A DNA stretch of 64,000 nt from a virus: positions 1 through 64,000 of IMG/VR virus record IMGVR_UViG_3300044797_000185; one strand, 5' to 3'. Position numbers and translations under genes: made by a program. The notes under the pieces are model-generated. The model was not told the DNA's origin and searched no databases. It saw only the letters and a program-made list of their open reading frames with translations. Of this stretch, positions 40,716-50,742 are shown in pieces (the first letter of the stretch is position 1; each line of letters starts with the position of its first letter).

Positions 40716-41083
40716 CAACCTCCCCTGACTCCCTCCCATTCAGACACCTCTGGATTGTAAGTCGTGCCCTCAATGTTTCCCCTTTTTCTGATACCATTAG
40801 AAATCTTTCTGAACCTGAAATCCTCTGGACTCTTCAAAATTATTATGCTGATCAAAATGAGGATATGGATAAATATAAACTATTACTCCGATTTATTAAT
40901 CCAGATGGCGCAAAAAAACTCTTTGATGAAAATAGATCTGAGATGACAGTAAGTACTGAAGATTTTATGCTTGAACAGATGTCAAAAGATCTTAAAGGTA
41001 AGTATACACCTGAAGAATTGGCTGAGATTATGGAAGATCCCGCCCATTTTGCAAACCTTGATAGAATAGAAAAGGCTGATTAA
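40709..41083 (+). CDS. T-like extension made by -1 frameshift (G-T fusion)
   Basis: From the slippery A-run at 40701-40710 the -1 frame reads 124 residues without stop: SLTTSPDSLPFRHLWIVSRA and onward to EDPAHFANLDRIEKAD. It has no own start with a ribosome site before 40865, and its first 50 codons look like genuine protein (WIVSRALNVSPFSDTI, ILWTLQNYYADQ). The fusion would be 236 aa. A few percent frameshifting is normal in this family; here the rate is unknown. Confidence 0.8.
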   Translation, partial: SLTTSPDSLPFRHLWIVSRALNVSPFSDTIRNLSEPEILWTLQNYYADQNEDMDKYKLLLRFINPDGAKKLFDENRSEMTVSTEDFMLEQMSKDLKGKYTPEELAEIMEDPAHFANLDRIEKAD

Positions 41084-41085
41084 CA

Positions 41086-41994
41086 ATGAAACAGCGATTA
41101 AATTTAGAAGGGCAAAAATTTGGATTGTGGTTTGTAGTTAAGTATTTCCATCAGGATAAATGGAGAACTGCTTTATGGGAATGTCTATGTGATTGTGGCA
41201 GTATAAGATTTCTTAAAACAGATACTTTGATAAAAGGTAAGTCTTCTTCATGTGGGTGTTTCCGAAGTAAACGAATGGCACACCAAAATAAGAAACTTTT
41301 TACAACACATGGATTTTCTTCTAGAAATAATAAAATATCCCGTAAATTTTACAGAGCATGGCAAGGAATGCTAGATAGATGTTTAAATAAAAATGGTGAA
41401 TTTTATTATAGATATGGAGGTCGTGGCATTAAGGTTTGTGATGAATGGTTAACATTTGAAGGTTTTAAAGAAGATATGTATGAATCATATTTAAAACATG
41501 GTAAAGATTTTGGTTTTGGAAGAAGTACAACCTTAGATCGTATCGAAGTAAATGGTAATTATTGTAGAGAAAATTGTAGATGGCTTACACAGGCAGAACA
41601 AATGCTTAATACTTCTGTTACAGCCAATGTTAAAGATCATGTTTCCTTTATAAAATTTAGACTTTCTTTAGAACGATTTATTCTCTATATTTTATTTGAA
41701 AATAGAGATTTTTTTAAAGCAACAATTAAAAAATGTGTTGATCTTACAGGATGTACTCCAATTGAACTTAAAGAGTATATTGCTTCTCAATTTAAAGATG
41801 GTATGACTTGGGATAATCATGGTCTTTATTCAAAACAATATCCAAAAGTATGGAATATTGATCATATTATACCTGTAAAAGATTTTGATCTTTCCTTAGA
41901 ATTAGAGCGTAAACTTTGTTTTAACTATAAAAATTTACGACCTTTATGGGGTAAAGATAACAATGTTAAAAGATGCCACACATCAAAAGTTTAA
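41086..41994 (+). CDS. HNH homing endonuclease with zinc-ribbon and AP2-like part
   Basis: 302 aa. Residues 35-62 are a zinc ribbon (WECLCDCGS ... SSSCGCF), 85-175 an AP2/HNH-type region common in phage endonucleases (RAWQGMLDRC, YGGRGIKVCDEW, LDRIEVNGNY and CRWLTQAEQ), and the end holds a second HNH core: WNIDHIIPVKDFDLS, CFNYKNLRPLWGKDNNVK. Inserted between the tail chaperones and the tape measure. Starts two bases after the chaperone stop. Confidence 0.85.
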   Translation: MKQRLNLEGQKFGLWFVVKYFHQDKWRTALWECLCDCGSIRFLKTDTLIKGKSSSCGCFRSKRMAHQNKKLFTTHGFSSRNNKISRKFYRAWQGMLDRCLNKNGEFYYRYGGRGIKVCDEWLTFEGFKEDMYESYLKHGKDFGFGRSTTLDRIEVNGNYCRENCRWLTQAEQMLNTSVTANVKDHVSFIKFRLSLERFILYILFENRDFFKATIKKCVDLTGCTPIELKEYIASQFKDGMTWDNHGLYSKQYPKVWNIDHIIPVKDFDLSLELERKLCFNYKNLRPLWGKDNNVKRCHTSKV

Positions 41995-41996
41995 AA

Positions 41997-42158
41997 ATGA
42001 ATCAAATTCCTTGTAAGAATTGCTATAAAAATATTGAAGAGCATTCGCAAGGTCTTAATTGTCTATTAAAATATGAATATGGTTGGGCATTGAAAGGCAC
42101 ACCATATGAACCATTTTCAAATCTCGATTATTTAGAATTTAAATATTTAAACAAGTAG
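41997..42158 (+). CDS. small Cys/His protein of the NLEYLE family, 53 aa
   Basis: MNQIPCKNC, then HSQGLNC and a spacer without the usual CxC, ending SNLDYLEFKY. An ATG at 41973 is an alternative that overlaps the endonuclease. The family's late Cys pair is missing, so metal binding may differ. It precedes the tape measure by 38 bases. Confidence 0.7.
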   Translation: MNQIPCKNCYKNIEEHSQGLNCLLKYEYGWALKGTPYEPFSNLDYLEFKYLNK

Positions 42159-42196
42159 TTCCAACCTAAGTAGTAAATTCCAAGAGGTAAATTCCA

Positions 42197-43954
42197 TTGG
42201 CAGATCTATTAGGCCCTTCTGGGCAACCATTGCAACCTAATCCATTTCAAACAGGACAATCTTCTCTTCCTTTAAATACAACCCAGGCTCAAAGAGCTAT
42301 GGCTGACTTACAGAAGAGTATGGATGGTCTTCTTGGATCATTTAAGACTAATTGGGATAAGGCTACTCAGGAACGTCTTCATGCAGAAGAAACGTTTTTT
42401 CGTTCCGTTGATAAACTTTCTAAATCCAATCACGCTAACCTATTGCGTCAAAAAGATGAATATATATCCAAAATTAAACAAGAAGCAAGTGCCCAATTAG
42501 ATGCCTATCAAAAAGAAGTATCTGAAGGTAAAAGATCTGCTGAAGAATTAGCTTCATTTCGAACAGCTAAAGCGGTTGAAGTAAATAAAAAAGTTGTTGA
42601 AGCTGAACGAGATGTTAATAGAAAGCGTACTGAGGAACTTAAAAAAAGTGGTTTTCTATCCCAGTCAGGACAATTTTTAGGTCAAGTTGGTGGTCATATT
42701 GGTGGTGTATCTGGAGCTGCCATTTCTGGTGTTGGAAGTGCTCTTGGACTTCTAGCCAATCCTGCTTTTGATGTAGCTGCCATCATAGGTTTAGCTGTAG
42801 CAGCAGCTTTTAAAATAGGTGAGCAAGAGGCCCAAAAGGTACGAATAGGGGCTTCCTTGGCTTCTGGAGGCTTTGGAATAGGGGCTGGAGGAAGAGCAGC
42901 TGCTGGAATAGAGGGTGGAGGGTTATTCGGTCCCCTTTTTGGTAGTGCTTTAAGTGCCAAAGATCAAGAACGTCTTGTTGGAACAATGGCAACTTCTCCT
43001 CAATTATTGCAGGGGGCTACTTCCTCAAATAAAGATTTTTTGGATACTATGGGATTATTCGCTAATGTAATGCCAGATTCCACCGAAATTATAAAAGAAA
43101 TGGTTCGAGAGTCTAATTCCTTGGGCATGTCTTTTAAACAAATGCAACAGACTTTTACGAGTGTTCGTGTAAATCAGCATACACTTAATAGTAGCTTTTC
43201 AGACACTATAAATACACAGCTTGCTATGCAGAAATCATTACGTAATCTTACTAATGATACAGGTGTAGCAGCAAGTCTTATTAATAATCTTGGAACCTAT
43301 TTTGATAAGATTAAAGCTAATCCTGAAGAACGTCAAAGAATGGCTTCTGGTTTTGCCGCTGGCATTGCTAATCTTTCTCTTTCTCAAATCGTTGGTATGG
43401 CTGGATTTATTGGAGGCGGTAAACTTCCAACTCATGATCAATTGTTTGGAGGATCTAATCCTTTAGTTGGTGCAGGAACTCCTGCTTTGTTAGGTAATTT
43501 TCTATCTAAAGTAGGAGCACAGGCTGGCCCAAGAGGAACTATACAATCTGATTTAGTTGCAGATCAGTTAAGACAACAATTCTTACAAGGATCTCGTCTA
43601 CAAGATGTAGGAAGTTTCTTTCAAGCAGTAGATGCATTAAAAGCAGGTAAGATTACCTCTGCACAATTTGGTAAAAAGTTTGAAACTTTGGAAAAGAATA
43701 CCCCTCAAGGACTTATGGCTGAGGGTATTCAAAAACTTGGAGCTGTTTTAGGACCAGAAGGGCAATTTGAAAAATTTCTAAGTGCCTTTTTTACTAAGAT
43801 GATTGAAGACTTGGAAATTATTGCAGGTAAAAGAGATGGTCCTGGGGTTAGCAGAGTTAAGCATATTGTTTCTGAAGTAACAGGGGCTCATTCTAAGAAA
43901 GATTTAGCTAAAAAAATTATAGGAACTACGTTACATATCGCTTCAAATGTATAA
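42197..43954 (+). CDS. tail tape measure protein
   Basis: 585 aa from a TTG start (MADLLGPSG) with AGAGG eleven bases upstream; the next in-frame ATG would cut 34 residues. Long helical N-terminus with coiled coil (110-160), a hydrophobic middle (LANPAFDVAAIIGLAVAAAF) and Gly-rich stretch (ASGGFGIGAGG), helical C-terminus. Length of this protein sets the tail length in related phages; 585 aa implies a rather short tail. No lytic domain is visible. Confidence 0.75.
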   Translation: MADLLGPSGQPLQPNPFQTGQSSLPLNTTQAQRAMADLQKSMDGLLGSFKTNWDKATQERLHAEETFFRSVDKLSKSNHANLLRQKDEYISKIKQEASAQLDAYQKEVSEGKRSAEELASFRTAKAVEVNKKVVEAERDVNRKRTEELKKSGFLSQSGQFLGQVGGHIGGVSGAAISGVGSALGLLANPAFDVAAIIGLAVAAAFKIGEQEAQKVRIGASLASGGFGIGAGGRAAAGIEGGGLFGPLFGSALSAKDQERLVGTMATSPQLLQGATSSNKDFLDTMGLFANVMPDSTEIIKEMVRESNSLGMSFKQMQQTFTSVRVNQHTLNSSFSDTINTQLAMQKSLRNLTNDTGVAASLINNLGTYFDKIKANPEERQRMASGFAAGIANLSLSQIVGMAGFIGGGKLPTHDQLFGGSNPLVGAGTPALLGNFLSKVGAQAGPRGTIQSDLVADQLRQQFLQGSRLQDVGSFFQAVDALKAGKITSAQFGKKFETLEKNTPQGLMAEGIQKLGAVLGPEGQFEKFLSAFFTKMIEDLEIIAGKRDGPGVSRVKHIVSEVTGAHSKKDLAKKIIGTTLHIASNV

Positions 43955-43970
43955 TAAAAGGTAAAAATAA

Positions 43971-44468
43971 ATGGCAACAATTTATCCATTACAGCTTAAT
44001 GGTCTTAATTTCTTCGTAAATCCTCGCAATATGAAGATTTCAAAATCAGTAGCATTTTCTCCTCTACCTACGCAGAGCGGAGTACAATATCAAGTTTGGT
44101 ACAACGCTCCCGAAATGCTTTCTATTAGTGGAGCTTCTGCTGGTCAAACTGCTTACCAAGAACTTCTTTTCTTAAAACAGAATTTTGAAAAGAATGATAA
44201 GCTTAGTACTCTTTTTTATAAGACTCAGCTTTATCAAGGTTTTATAACGTTGCTAGATGTTGAGGCTTCCACAAGCCATTTAAATGAATTTACCTATCAA
44301 TTAAATTTTCAATTATTGACAGGTCAACAGTTTGCCATTGAAGATTTTTCGATTTCTACAACTAATAACGGATTAGTATTAGGAGCAATTGCTAATTTAC
44401 AAAAAGTTTTAAATATCCCACTTAATCAGGCAAACGCAAAGATTAACAGTCTTTTACAGAAATTTTAA
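43971..44468 (+). CDS. baseplate/tail-hub-associated protein, 165 aa
   Basis: Beta-rich, follows the tape measure with a short gap. LNGLNFFVNPRNM and EDFSISTTNNG patterns are typical of small proteins between tape measure and hub (tail completion, gp53- or XkdP-like). Ends on the start codon of the next gene (TAATG). Not decided further. Confidence 0.6.
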   Translation: MATIYPLQLNGLNFFVNPRNMKISKSVAFSPLPTQSGVQYQVWYNAPEMLSISGASAGQTAYQELLFLKQNFEKNDKLSTLFYKTQLYQGFITLLDVEASTSHLNEFTYQLNFQLLTGQQFAIEDFSISTTNNGLVLGAIANLQKVLNIPLNQANAKINSLLQKF

Positions 44469-44662
44469 TGATTGGTTTTCCTTGTGATTGTGGACATATA
44501 AAAAAAGATCACGAAGCTTCTCTAATAGAACCTGAATATTGGCAATGGCCAAGAAAAAATCTTTGTGGGGAATGTAATTGTATTGGATATATAATTATGT
44601 CTAATTTAAAATATTTAGCGCAACGATACGAAGAGAGTATAAAAAATGGCAACTCCAGATAA
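44468..44662 (+). CDS. small Cys/His protein of the NLEYLE family, 64 aa
   Basis: Starts within the preceding stop codon. CDCGHIKKDH, spacer, CGECNCIGY, then SNLKYLAQRY. Overlaps the hub gene by 17 bases. A further copy placed inside the tail operon without any spacing suggests the family is inserted at gene junctions. Confidence 0.8.
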   Translation: MIGFPCDCGHIKKDHEASLIEPEYWQWPRKNLCGECNCIGYIIMSNLKYLAQRYEESIKNGNSR

Positions 44663-46823
44663 TAATCAAACTAATATTGAAGCACTTCAAGCAAAAGTGT
44701 TTCTCTATAAATATACAAGTCCTCTTGTACAACAAACTTCGCAGATATCTACTTTATCTGCTTTTACACCATATACAACTGTGTTAGATGATACACAATT
44801 TTATACTAAGTATGATATTACTGATTTCCTTGTGTCTTATTCCTTTGAACAAGATATCAATCAGACAACATATGCATGGACAATAGAATTACAAGATTTA
44901 GCTTTAAGTTATGGTACTATTGATAATAAGCTTAAGGTAAAAGCTCCTAATGGTTCTGTAGGTAGTAATACAACGGGATTAGCCTTTTCCACGGATACCA
45001 ATTCCCTTACACGTCTTGCCCAGTATGAGTTAAATGCTTCTTCCGATACTACAATAGACTTAAATATTGTAGAATCTGCAAAGAAGGCTAGAGGTATGGC
45101 TCCAGCAAGTCTTACAGTTCAGAGTAGTAATTTAAATACGGTACTTTCCACTGTTCCTGGTTTAAGACTTAGTGATTTGATTCAAGAATATGATTTTATT
45201 TCTGTGTATTTGTATAAAAATACAACACCACTTGATGAATTAACTGGTGCAGTAATTGTTCAAAATGGATTTCCTATTTTTGTTCCCGCATTATCAGGTA
45301 GAGCTTTAAGTCCTACAGATTTACAGAATGAAACAGTTTTGCTATCCGTTGGATCGAATGGTAATCCCTTATTTTCTAACGAATTGAATGGTTATGTAAT
45401 GCATAAGTCCATAGCTAGTGCAATAAATTCTGTGGATCGTCTCGTCTTAACAGGTAATGGATGGACTCGATTATTTGGTGCAAGTAGACGAGCCATAAAA
45501 CCTTCTCTATTCCAGGGGTCATTGTATACACAAGGGCAGCTTCTTTCTCTTGGTGATATTTCAGCTACTCAATCAGTCTATGCTGGGCAACCAATTTTTA
45601 TAATTTTAAGAGATTTATTTGATTTGCTTTATAGAATTGACTTTCAATCTACAAATTTTAGTGAAACAACTGAACTTGGGAATAGCTTTTTTAATATTTC
45701 TTCTATACTTGTGGCTAATTCTACTCAATTAGGTCCTTCTAATTTATTTAATATACCACAGTACTTGTTAGCATCTGTAATGAAAAGACGTAATTTTACT
45801 TATGCACAACCACAAGATCTTGAATCCTTTACAGATGATATTGTAACACAATTTCCAGCTGGAATGCAGATTCCTCCTGACCAATATCAACAAGCTGTCG
45901 TAAATGAAGCAGGTCAAACAAGAAATACTACAGGGTTTATTCCAGTGGTTATTAATCCTGATATTCAGCAGCTTCAAACATATTTTCAATTTTTAGATTC
46001 TGCTTATAGAAATTTTAGTCCTGACACAAAGACACCCTATGAAATTATTGATGAGATTCGCAATCTTAGTTTTATAGAATTATTTGAAGCCCCAACGGGT
46101 CAATTTTTTATCCGTTCCCCACAGTATAATAATACCACTATTTATGACCCCACAAAGCCTACTACTGCTTTAAATCGATATGATATAAATATGGTTCGAA
46201 GTAGCAGTTTAAATATTATTTCTTCTAACTACTCAGAAGAGGTTGAAAACTTAATTTCCAAAGTGTTTACTGGGTATGCTGCTAATTTTTTACCTGAAGG
46301 AACATTGCAGGGAATGGAACAATTCGCTTATTGTGATGGGAAACTTCTTTCACAATTTGGACTTATGGAAACAACAACTCAAGCTAATCCAAATATTAAT
46401 TTACAGTCTTCAACAAATGATACTGTAAATAATACAAAAACCAATGGGCTGTTCGAATATTCTCAATATATCCTAAGATTAATGAATGCTAAATTAAAAG
46501 TAGGAACTATACTTTGTGATTTAGATCCCACTATTCAAGTAGGTTATACATTTTTTGATGAAGTAAAGTATAAATTTGGTTATATAAATCATATTTCAAA
46601 ACATGTATCCGTAACTGGAACTGCTACAATGTCTCTTTCATTAACTTATGTTCGAGATGCAATTCCGACTTCAGCTAATGCAACACAGGGAAGTGGTTCC
46701 TCCAATCAAGGTATTTCAGCAGGACAACTCTCAATCATTACTTCTGGTAATTTTGGTGTTCAGGTTGAACAATTGCCAGTTTTAACGGATATTGAAAATG
46801 CGTTTAATACCACAGGATCTTAA
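44646..46823 (+). CDS. baseplate hub protein
   Basis: 725 aa, beta-rich. Position between tape measure and the spike gene plus size fit the hub (gp27/gpD-like) that carries the spike. Segments such as YDITDFLVSYSFEQDINQTT and IDEIRNLSFIELFEAPTGQF are of the hub type. The reading frame is intact; no lysozyme domain is inside. Confidence 0.65.
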   Translation: MATPDNNQTNIEALQAKVFLYKYTSPLVQQTSQISTLSAFTPYTTVLDDTQFYTKYDITDFLVSYSFEQDINQTTYAWTIELQDLALSYGTIDNKLKVKAPNGSVGSNTTGLAFSTDTNSLTRLAQYELNASSDTTIDLNIVESAKKARGMAPASLTVQSSNLNTVLSTVPGLRLSDLIQEYDFISVYLYKNTTPLDELTGAVIVQNGFPIFVPALSGRALSPTDLQNETVLLSVGSNGNPLFSNELNGYVMHKSIASAINSVDRLVLTGNGWTRLFGASRRAIKPSLFQGSLYTQGQLLSLGDISATQSVYAGQPIFIILRDLFDLLYRIDFQSTNFSETTELGNSFFNISSILVANSTQLGPSNLFNIPQYLLASVMKRRNFTYAQPQDLESFTDDIVTQFPAGMQIPPDQYQQAVVNEAGQTRNTTGFIPVVINPDIQQLQTYFQFLDSAYRNFSPDTKTPYEIIDEIRNLSFIELFEAPTGQFFIRSPQYNNTTIYDPTKPTTALNRYDINMVRSSSLNIISSNYSEEVENLISKVFTGYAANFLPEGTLQGMEQFAYCDGKLLSQFGLMETTTQANPNINLQSSTNDTVNNTKTNGLFEYSQYILRLMNAKLKVGTILCDLDPTIQVGYTFFDEVKYKFGYINHISKHVSVTGTATMSLSLTYVRDAIPTSANATQGSGSSNQGISAGQLSIITSGNFGVQVEQLPVLTDIENAFNTTGS

Positions 46824-46825
46824 TC

Positions 46826-47890
46826 ATGTCTGGAAATGATTACAAAATTTTTCAAGCACAAGTTTTAAATAAAGATCCAATTAATCCTAGGCAATATACA
46901 GTTGTTCAAATTCCTGATGGGTATAAATTGGTTGGTGTTCAGTTGCCAAGTGCCCTCAAAGATCAAAGTGCTCCATTGCTTGGTAGTGTGGTATTAGTAA
47001 TTCAATTAGATGCATACAGAGCTTATATTCTTTCTGTTTTACGTGAACCCTTCAATTTTTTAGATTCTAATAATCAATTTCGCGGATTTATTCCAGACAT
47101 AGATGCTCAAAGTGCTAATCCAATTCAAGATGGTGAAATATACATGGAAGCTACAGGTCCTGCATCCCCAACAGGAGAAGGAATCCCAGGATTTGGTGCT
47201 GCTTTATACTTAGGCAATAATGGATGTGCTCAGATTCAATCAGGCTCAATGGGGGAACAGTTAATTGTTGGTGGCACAGCATCTGATGACGATCATGAAG
47301 TAATTCTTTCCGCAGATAATGGATTCGTAGAATCAAATCCTAATGAAGTAACAAATATACGAAGTACTTATAATTGGGATGATCTAAATAACATTGAGTT
47401 TGGAAATGTACTTACAAATCCAGCAACCATTGCTACAATTCCCATAGCTGAGATGACGATTGATAGTGTTGGCAATATAAATTTGTTTAATACGGCCTTT
47501 GGTACTGGATTGAAACTTGCTTCCTTAACAATGGATGCTACTGGTGGTGTATCTATTTCTTCAGGCGTGGCAGGAGTTCCAAAGGCAACAATTACTTTAG
47601 AACCTGTTGGAACAATAGCTCTTAATGGTGGAAATGCTGGAGCTGCTGGAGTGGCAAGATTAAATGATTTAGTTACTTCAAATATTTCTATCGATCCTAT
47701 TTTTTGGCCAATGATTACGGCTCTTCAAACATTTTTCATAGCTTTATCTGGATTTCAAGGAAGTAGTCCTGTTTTGCAATCTCAACTTGGAATTTTAGGA
47801 GCAGCATTTTTAACACAAGTGCCAGCAGCTCCTACTTCACTTACATCTAAGATATCTTCATCATCTCTTTCTGTAACGGCGGGTAATTAA
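46826..47890 (+). CDS. baseplate spike protein (gpV-like)
   Basis: 354 aa. N-terminal OB-fold-like part (QARVLNKDP-type opening YKIFQAQVLNKDPINP, GSVVLVIQLDAYRAYIL), then a beta-helix-like stalk with regular strands (ATIATIPIAEMTIDSVGNIN), and a helical end. The spike punctures the outer membrane at contraction. No His-Cys metal-site tip seen. Starts two bases after the hub stop. Confidence 0.65.
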   Translation: MSGNDYKIFQAQVLNKDPINPRQYTVVQIPDGYKLVGVQLPSALKDQSAPLLGSVVLVIQLDAYRAYILSVLREPFNFLDSNNQFRGFIPDIDAQSANPIQDGEIYMEATGPASPTGEGIPGFGAALYLGNNGCAQIQSGSMGEQLIVGGTASDDDHEVILSADNGFVESNPNEVTNIRSTYNWDDLNNIEFGNVLTNPATIATIPIAEMTIDSVGNINLFNTAFGTGLKLASLTMDATGGVSISSGVAGVPKATITLEPVGTIALNGGNAGAAGVARLNDLVTSNISIDPIFWPMITALQTFFIALSGFQGSSPVLQSQLGILGAAFLTQVPAAPTSLTSKISSSSLSVTAGN

Positions 47891-47891
47891 C

Positions 47892-48362
47892 ATGGCTTCT
47901 TTATCTCAATGTGTAATTACATTCATTAAAAATATACTTTGTGCTAATCCTATCCTTAAGAGTACATTTAAAACTTTTTTGAATAGCCAAATTTTATTAG
48001 CCCAAGAACAGATTTCGCTTATTTCGGCTCAAATTCTTAGACTTGATATTTTAAATTCTTTTGCTCAATTAGAAATTCAAACTCTTAAAACTGTACAGAA
48101 TCAAATACAAGCAGATCTTAATGTTGTATTCGGACCTATGAGTGGTTATGCATCCTGCCCTGAAATAGGTCAAATTCTTGCTCAGGCGCAGAGTGGGTCT
48201 ACTGCCAAAGCCCTCGCCGCCCTACAAAATTTGATATATACTTATAATCGCAGACAATACGTTGCTAATGCTCTTACTGCTGAGCAAAAACAGTTACAAA
48301 ATTATGTACAAACCGCGCAGAACATTTTGAATAACATCGATAATGTTTGTGCAAACTCTTAA
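47892..48362 (+). CDS. hypothetical helical baseplate protein, 156 aa
   Basis: Mostly helical with Gln/Leu-rich repeats and three scattered Cys. Lies between spike and gp25-like genes with tight spacing. Its role in the baseplate is unknown; similar helical proteins act as hub plugs or wedge linkers. Confidence 0.6.
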   Translation: MASLSQCVITFIKNILCANPILKSTFKTFLNSQILLAQEQISLISAQILRLDILNSFAQLEIQTLKTVQNQIQADLNVVFGPMSGYASCPEIGQILAQAQSGSTAKALAALQNLIYTYNRRQYVANALTAEQKQLQNYVQTAQNILNNIDNVCANS

Positions 48363-48373
48363 GGAGAATTACT

Positions 48374-48850
48374 TTGTCCGATCTACAGTTGGCCGTAAAA
48401 AATCAACCTGGAGTAGTACAATATCCTCCACAACAAGGCAACCCCAATTTCTATTTCGGAGAACAGACAAATGATCTTCAGATAGGTAGCAATAATGATT
48501 TTACTTTGGTGATGGGTCTTACTGAAACGATTCAAGACGTACAAAAGATTCTTCTCACAGAACAAGGTGCAAATACTAGCTTTCCTTTGTATGGTACAAC
48601 TCTTCAAAATTTAATTGGTAACAAGATGAATTTAAATACTATAAGTGGATCAGTTCAAGATCAGATCACAACTGCTTTACAAATTTTATTTTTACTTACG
48701 CAAAATAGATCAAATCCAGCAGAAGTTGTACAAACATTGTATTCATTAAGCACGACTATTCAGGGTGAAACAAATATCTCTTCCCTTCTTACCGTAATTG
48801 CTGCATCAGGACAGGAAATTACGACAGGTGTGAACATAGGTAGTATTTAA
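48374..48850 (+). CDS. baseplate wedge protein, gp25/W-like
   Basis: 158 aa. I choose the TTG at 48374 with AGGAGA seven bases before; the upstream start at 48347 would overlap the previous gene. Residues 40-100 (GSNNDFTLVMGLTETIQDVQ, KILLTEQGANTSFPLYG) carry the gp25 pattern. In sheathed tails it starts sheath assembly at the baseplate. It precedes the J-like gene, the standard order. Confidence 0.75.
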   Translation: MSDLQLAVKNQPGVVQYPPQQGNPNFYFGEQTNDLQIGSNNDFTLVMGLTETIQDVQKILLTEQGANTSFPLYGTTLQNLIGNKMNLNTISGSVQDQITTALQILFLLTQNRSNPAEVVQTLYSLSTTIQGETNISSLLTVIAASGQEITTGVNIGSI

Positions 48851-48861
48851 AGGATTAAATT

Positions 48862-50730
48862 ATGGCCCTTCCCAATTTTTCACAAATTGTTTCTAGCATG
48901 ATAGCCTTTTTACAAGGTTCTAGACCTGACATAGCAACTCAAGTCGGGAGTGTCACCAATGATGTAGTTATATCTACGGTTGCCAACCAATTGTCGGCTG
49001 AGGATGGAACTGATCCAAGTGTATACTCTTCAATTCAGTATACTCAAAATCTTCAAGCTTTCGTAGAGAATGCAGCAACAATTCTTCCCGCAGATTTAGA
49101 TGCTATTGGTAATAATTATGGAATGGTTCGAAATCCAGGCACACAATCTGTTGGAACTATAACCTTTCGTATTCGTAATTATACAACCACAAGTCCAATT
49201 GTCATAGTTCCTTCTGGAACAGTTGTTTCTACGTTAGCTACTACTCAATCTCCTGCAATTGCATTTGCAACAACTGCAACAGTTACTTTCTCTCCTTCTC
49301 TTGCTCCAAGTTACTTTAATCCCGTAACTGGTTTTTATGAGCAATCTACTACAATTGTTTGTCAGACTATAGGAGCTATTGGTAATGTTGGTGCACAAAC
49401 GATTACCTCACTTGTGTCTTCAGTTTCTGGCATTGATGCTGTAACTAATAATACGGCTGCTACTGGTGGTACAGATATTGAAAGCAATACGGCTTTTGCT
49501 GACCGCATCCAGATTAAACTTGAAGGAAATAACGTGGGCACTCCCAATGGAATCATTAGTCTTATGGAGACTAATCCAAACGTTATTCAAGCACTTATTG
49601 TTGGACCAAATGATCCTAATCCTCCAGCCCGAAATCAATATGGTGGAAGCGTTAATGTTTATATTAGAGGACAAATTCCCGTAACGGTATTAAATGAATC
49701 CTTTACTTATTCTACAACAGGAAGTCAACAATATATTTTGTTGAATCAACCAGCCCTATCAGTTGGTTCTGTGACAGGCATTGTCGATGGCAGTCCTTAT
49801 ACCTTCGTTCCTGGTGTTGATTATAATTTTATAGAAAATCCAAATAGTTTATATGCAGGAAGTATTAACGCTGGTAGCTATATTAATTTTAATGTTCTAA
49901 CATTTTTTAATATTGTAGTAGTTGGTCTTCCTTTTACAGTTACCACTGTTACTGATGCAATTCACCTAGTAGTTAATAGTACAGCTGGTATGACAGCAGG
50001 TGATACAATCGTACAGGGAGTAAATACAACCACAATTGCAGTTGGTGGTGTGGTAGATGCTACACATTTGACAGTAGGTTCTACAACGGGTTGGCTTGGT
50101 AGTGGAACTCCAGCCGCTGATACATCAGTACCACAACTAACAGTAAATACAACAAGTGGTATGAATCCTGGGGATACAATCGTACAAGGATCTTTCTCTA
50201 CTACAGTTACTACTGTTACTGATTCTACACATTTAGTTGTTGGTAGTATATCTGGATTAGGGACTGGGAGTGCTCAATTTTCAGGATTTAGACCAGATAA
50301 TAATACAGTTGTTTCTATCAATTATACGTATGATAGTCTGATTGCCACACTTCAAGCTCTTTTGGATAATAATTCTAATCATATTGTTGGTTCCGATATT
50401 TTGGTATTTGAGGCAATTGAAGCTTTTATTAATGTAACGATGGGTCTTTTGATAGTACCAGGATATGTTCCCGCTACAGTTGTTGCAAATGTGCAAACTG
50501 CCTTGACAGATTATATAAATGCCCTTGGCCTTGGGGCTGTCGTTGTTTTGAGTGAACTAGTTGCTATTGCCCAAGATGTACCTGGAGTATCAGAAGTTGA
50601 TCTCAGCAGTCTCATTCTTCAATCAGTAGAAAATGGTATTACCACAACAATTCCACCTGGGCAACAAATTTCTGTCGGTAATGAAGCGTATACTGTAACA
50701 AATACCTTAAATATTTCAGTAGAAGCGTAA
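48862..50730 (+). CDS. baseplate J-like (gp6/gpJ) protein with cassette insertions
   Basis: 622 aa. Pattern of J proteins: N-terminal helical region (AFVENAATILPADLDAIGNNYG), a central sandwich (SGIDAVTNNTAATGGTDIESN ... FADRI) and a C-terminal domain (VPATVVANVQTALTDYI, VVVLSELVAIAQDVPGV). Residues 356-475 carry three THLVV/GMTAGDTIVQG cassettes that interrupt the core. The protein forms the wedge ring of the baseplate. No ribosome site stronger than AAGGATT. Confidence 0.8.
   Translation: MALPNFSQIVSSMIAFLQGSRPDIATQVGSVTNDVVISTVANQLSAEDGTDPSVYSSIQYTQNLQAFVENAATILPADLDAIGNNYGMVRNPGTQSVGTITFRIRNYTTTSPIVIVPSGTVVSTLATTQSPAIAFATTATVTFSPSLAPSYFNPVTGFYEQSTTIVCQTIGAIGNVGAQTITSLVSSVSGIDAVTNNTAATGGTDIESNTAFADRIQIKLEGNNVGTPNGIISLMETNPNVIQALIVGPNDPNPPARNQYGGSVNVYIRGQIPVTVLNESFTYSTTGSQQYILLNQPALSVGSVTGIVDGSPYTFVPGVDYNFIENPNSLYAGSINAGSYINFNVLTFFNIVVVGLPFTVTTVTDAIHLVVNSTAGMTAGDTIVQGVNTTTIAVGGVVDATHLTVGSTTGWLGSGTPAADTSVPQLTVNTTSGMNPGDTIVQGSFSTTVTTVTDSTHLVVGSISGLGTGSAQFSGFRPDNNTVVSINYTYDSLIATLQALLDNNSNHIVGSDILVFEAIEAFINVTMGLLIVPGYVPATVVANVQTALTDYINALGLGAVVVLSELVAIAQDVPGVSEVDLSSLILQSVENGITTTIPPGQQISVGNEAYTVTNTLNISVEA
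49961..50012 (+). repeat. 52-bp near-exact repeat with 54199-54250
   Basis: One mismatch in 52. Encodes HLVVNSTAGMTAGDTIV in the J-like and wedge-like proteins, i.e. a cassette recently copied between two baseplate genes. Confidence 0.88.
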
Positions 50731-50742
50731 GAGGATAAAAAT

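Noticed and set aside
40865-41083. Independent small gene starting at the ATG 40865
   Set aside because: The frame is open and protein-like from the slippery site 150 bases earlier and there is no ribosome site before this ATG; frameshift extension explains it better.
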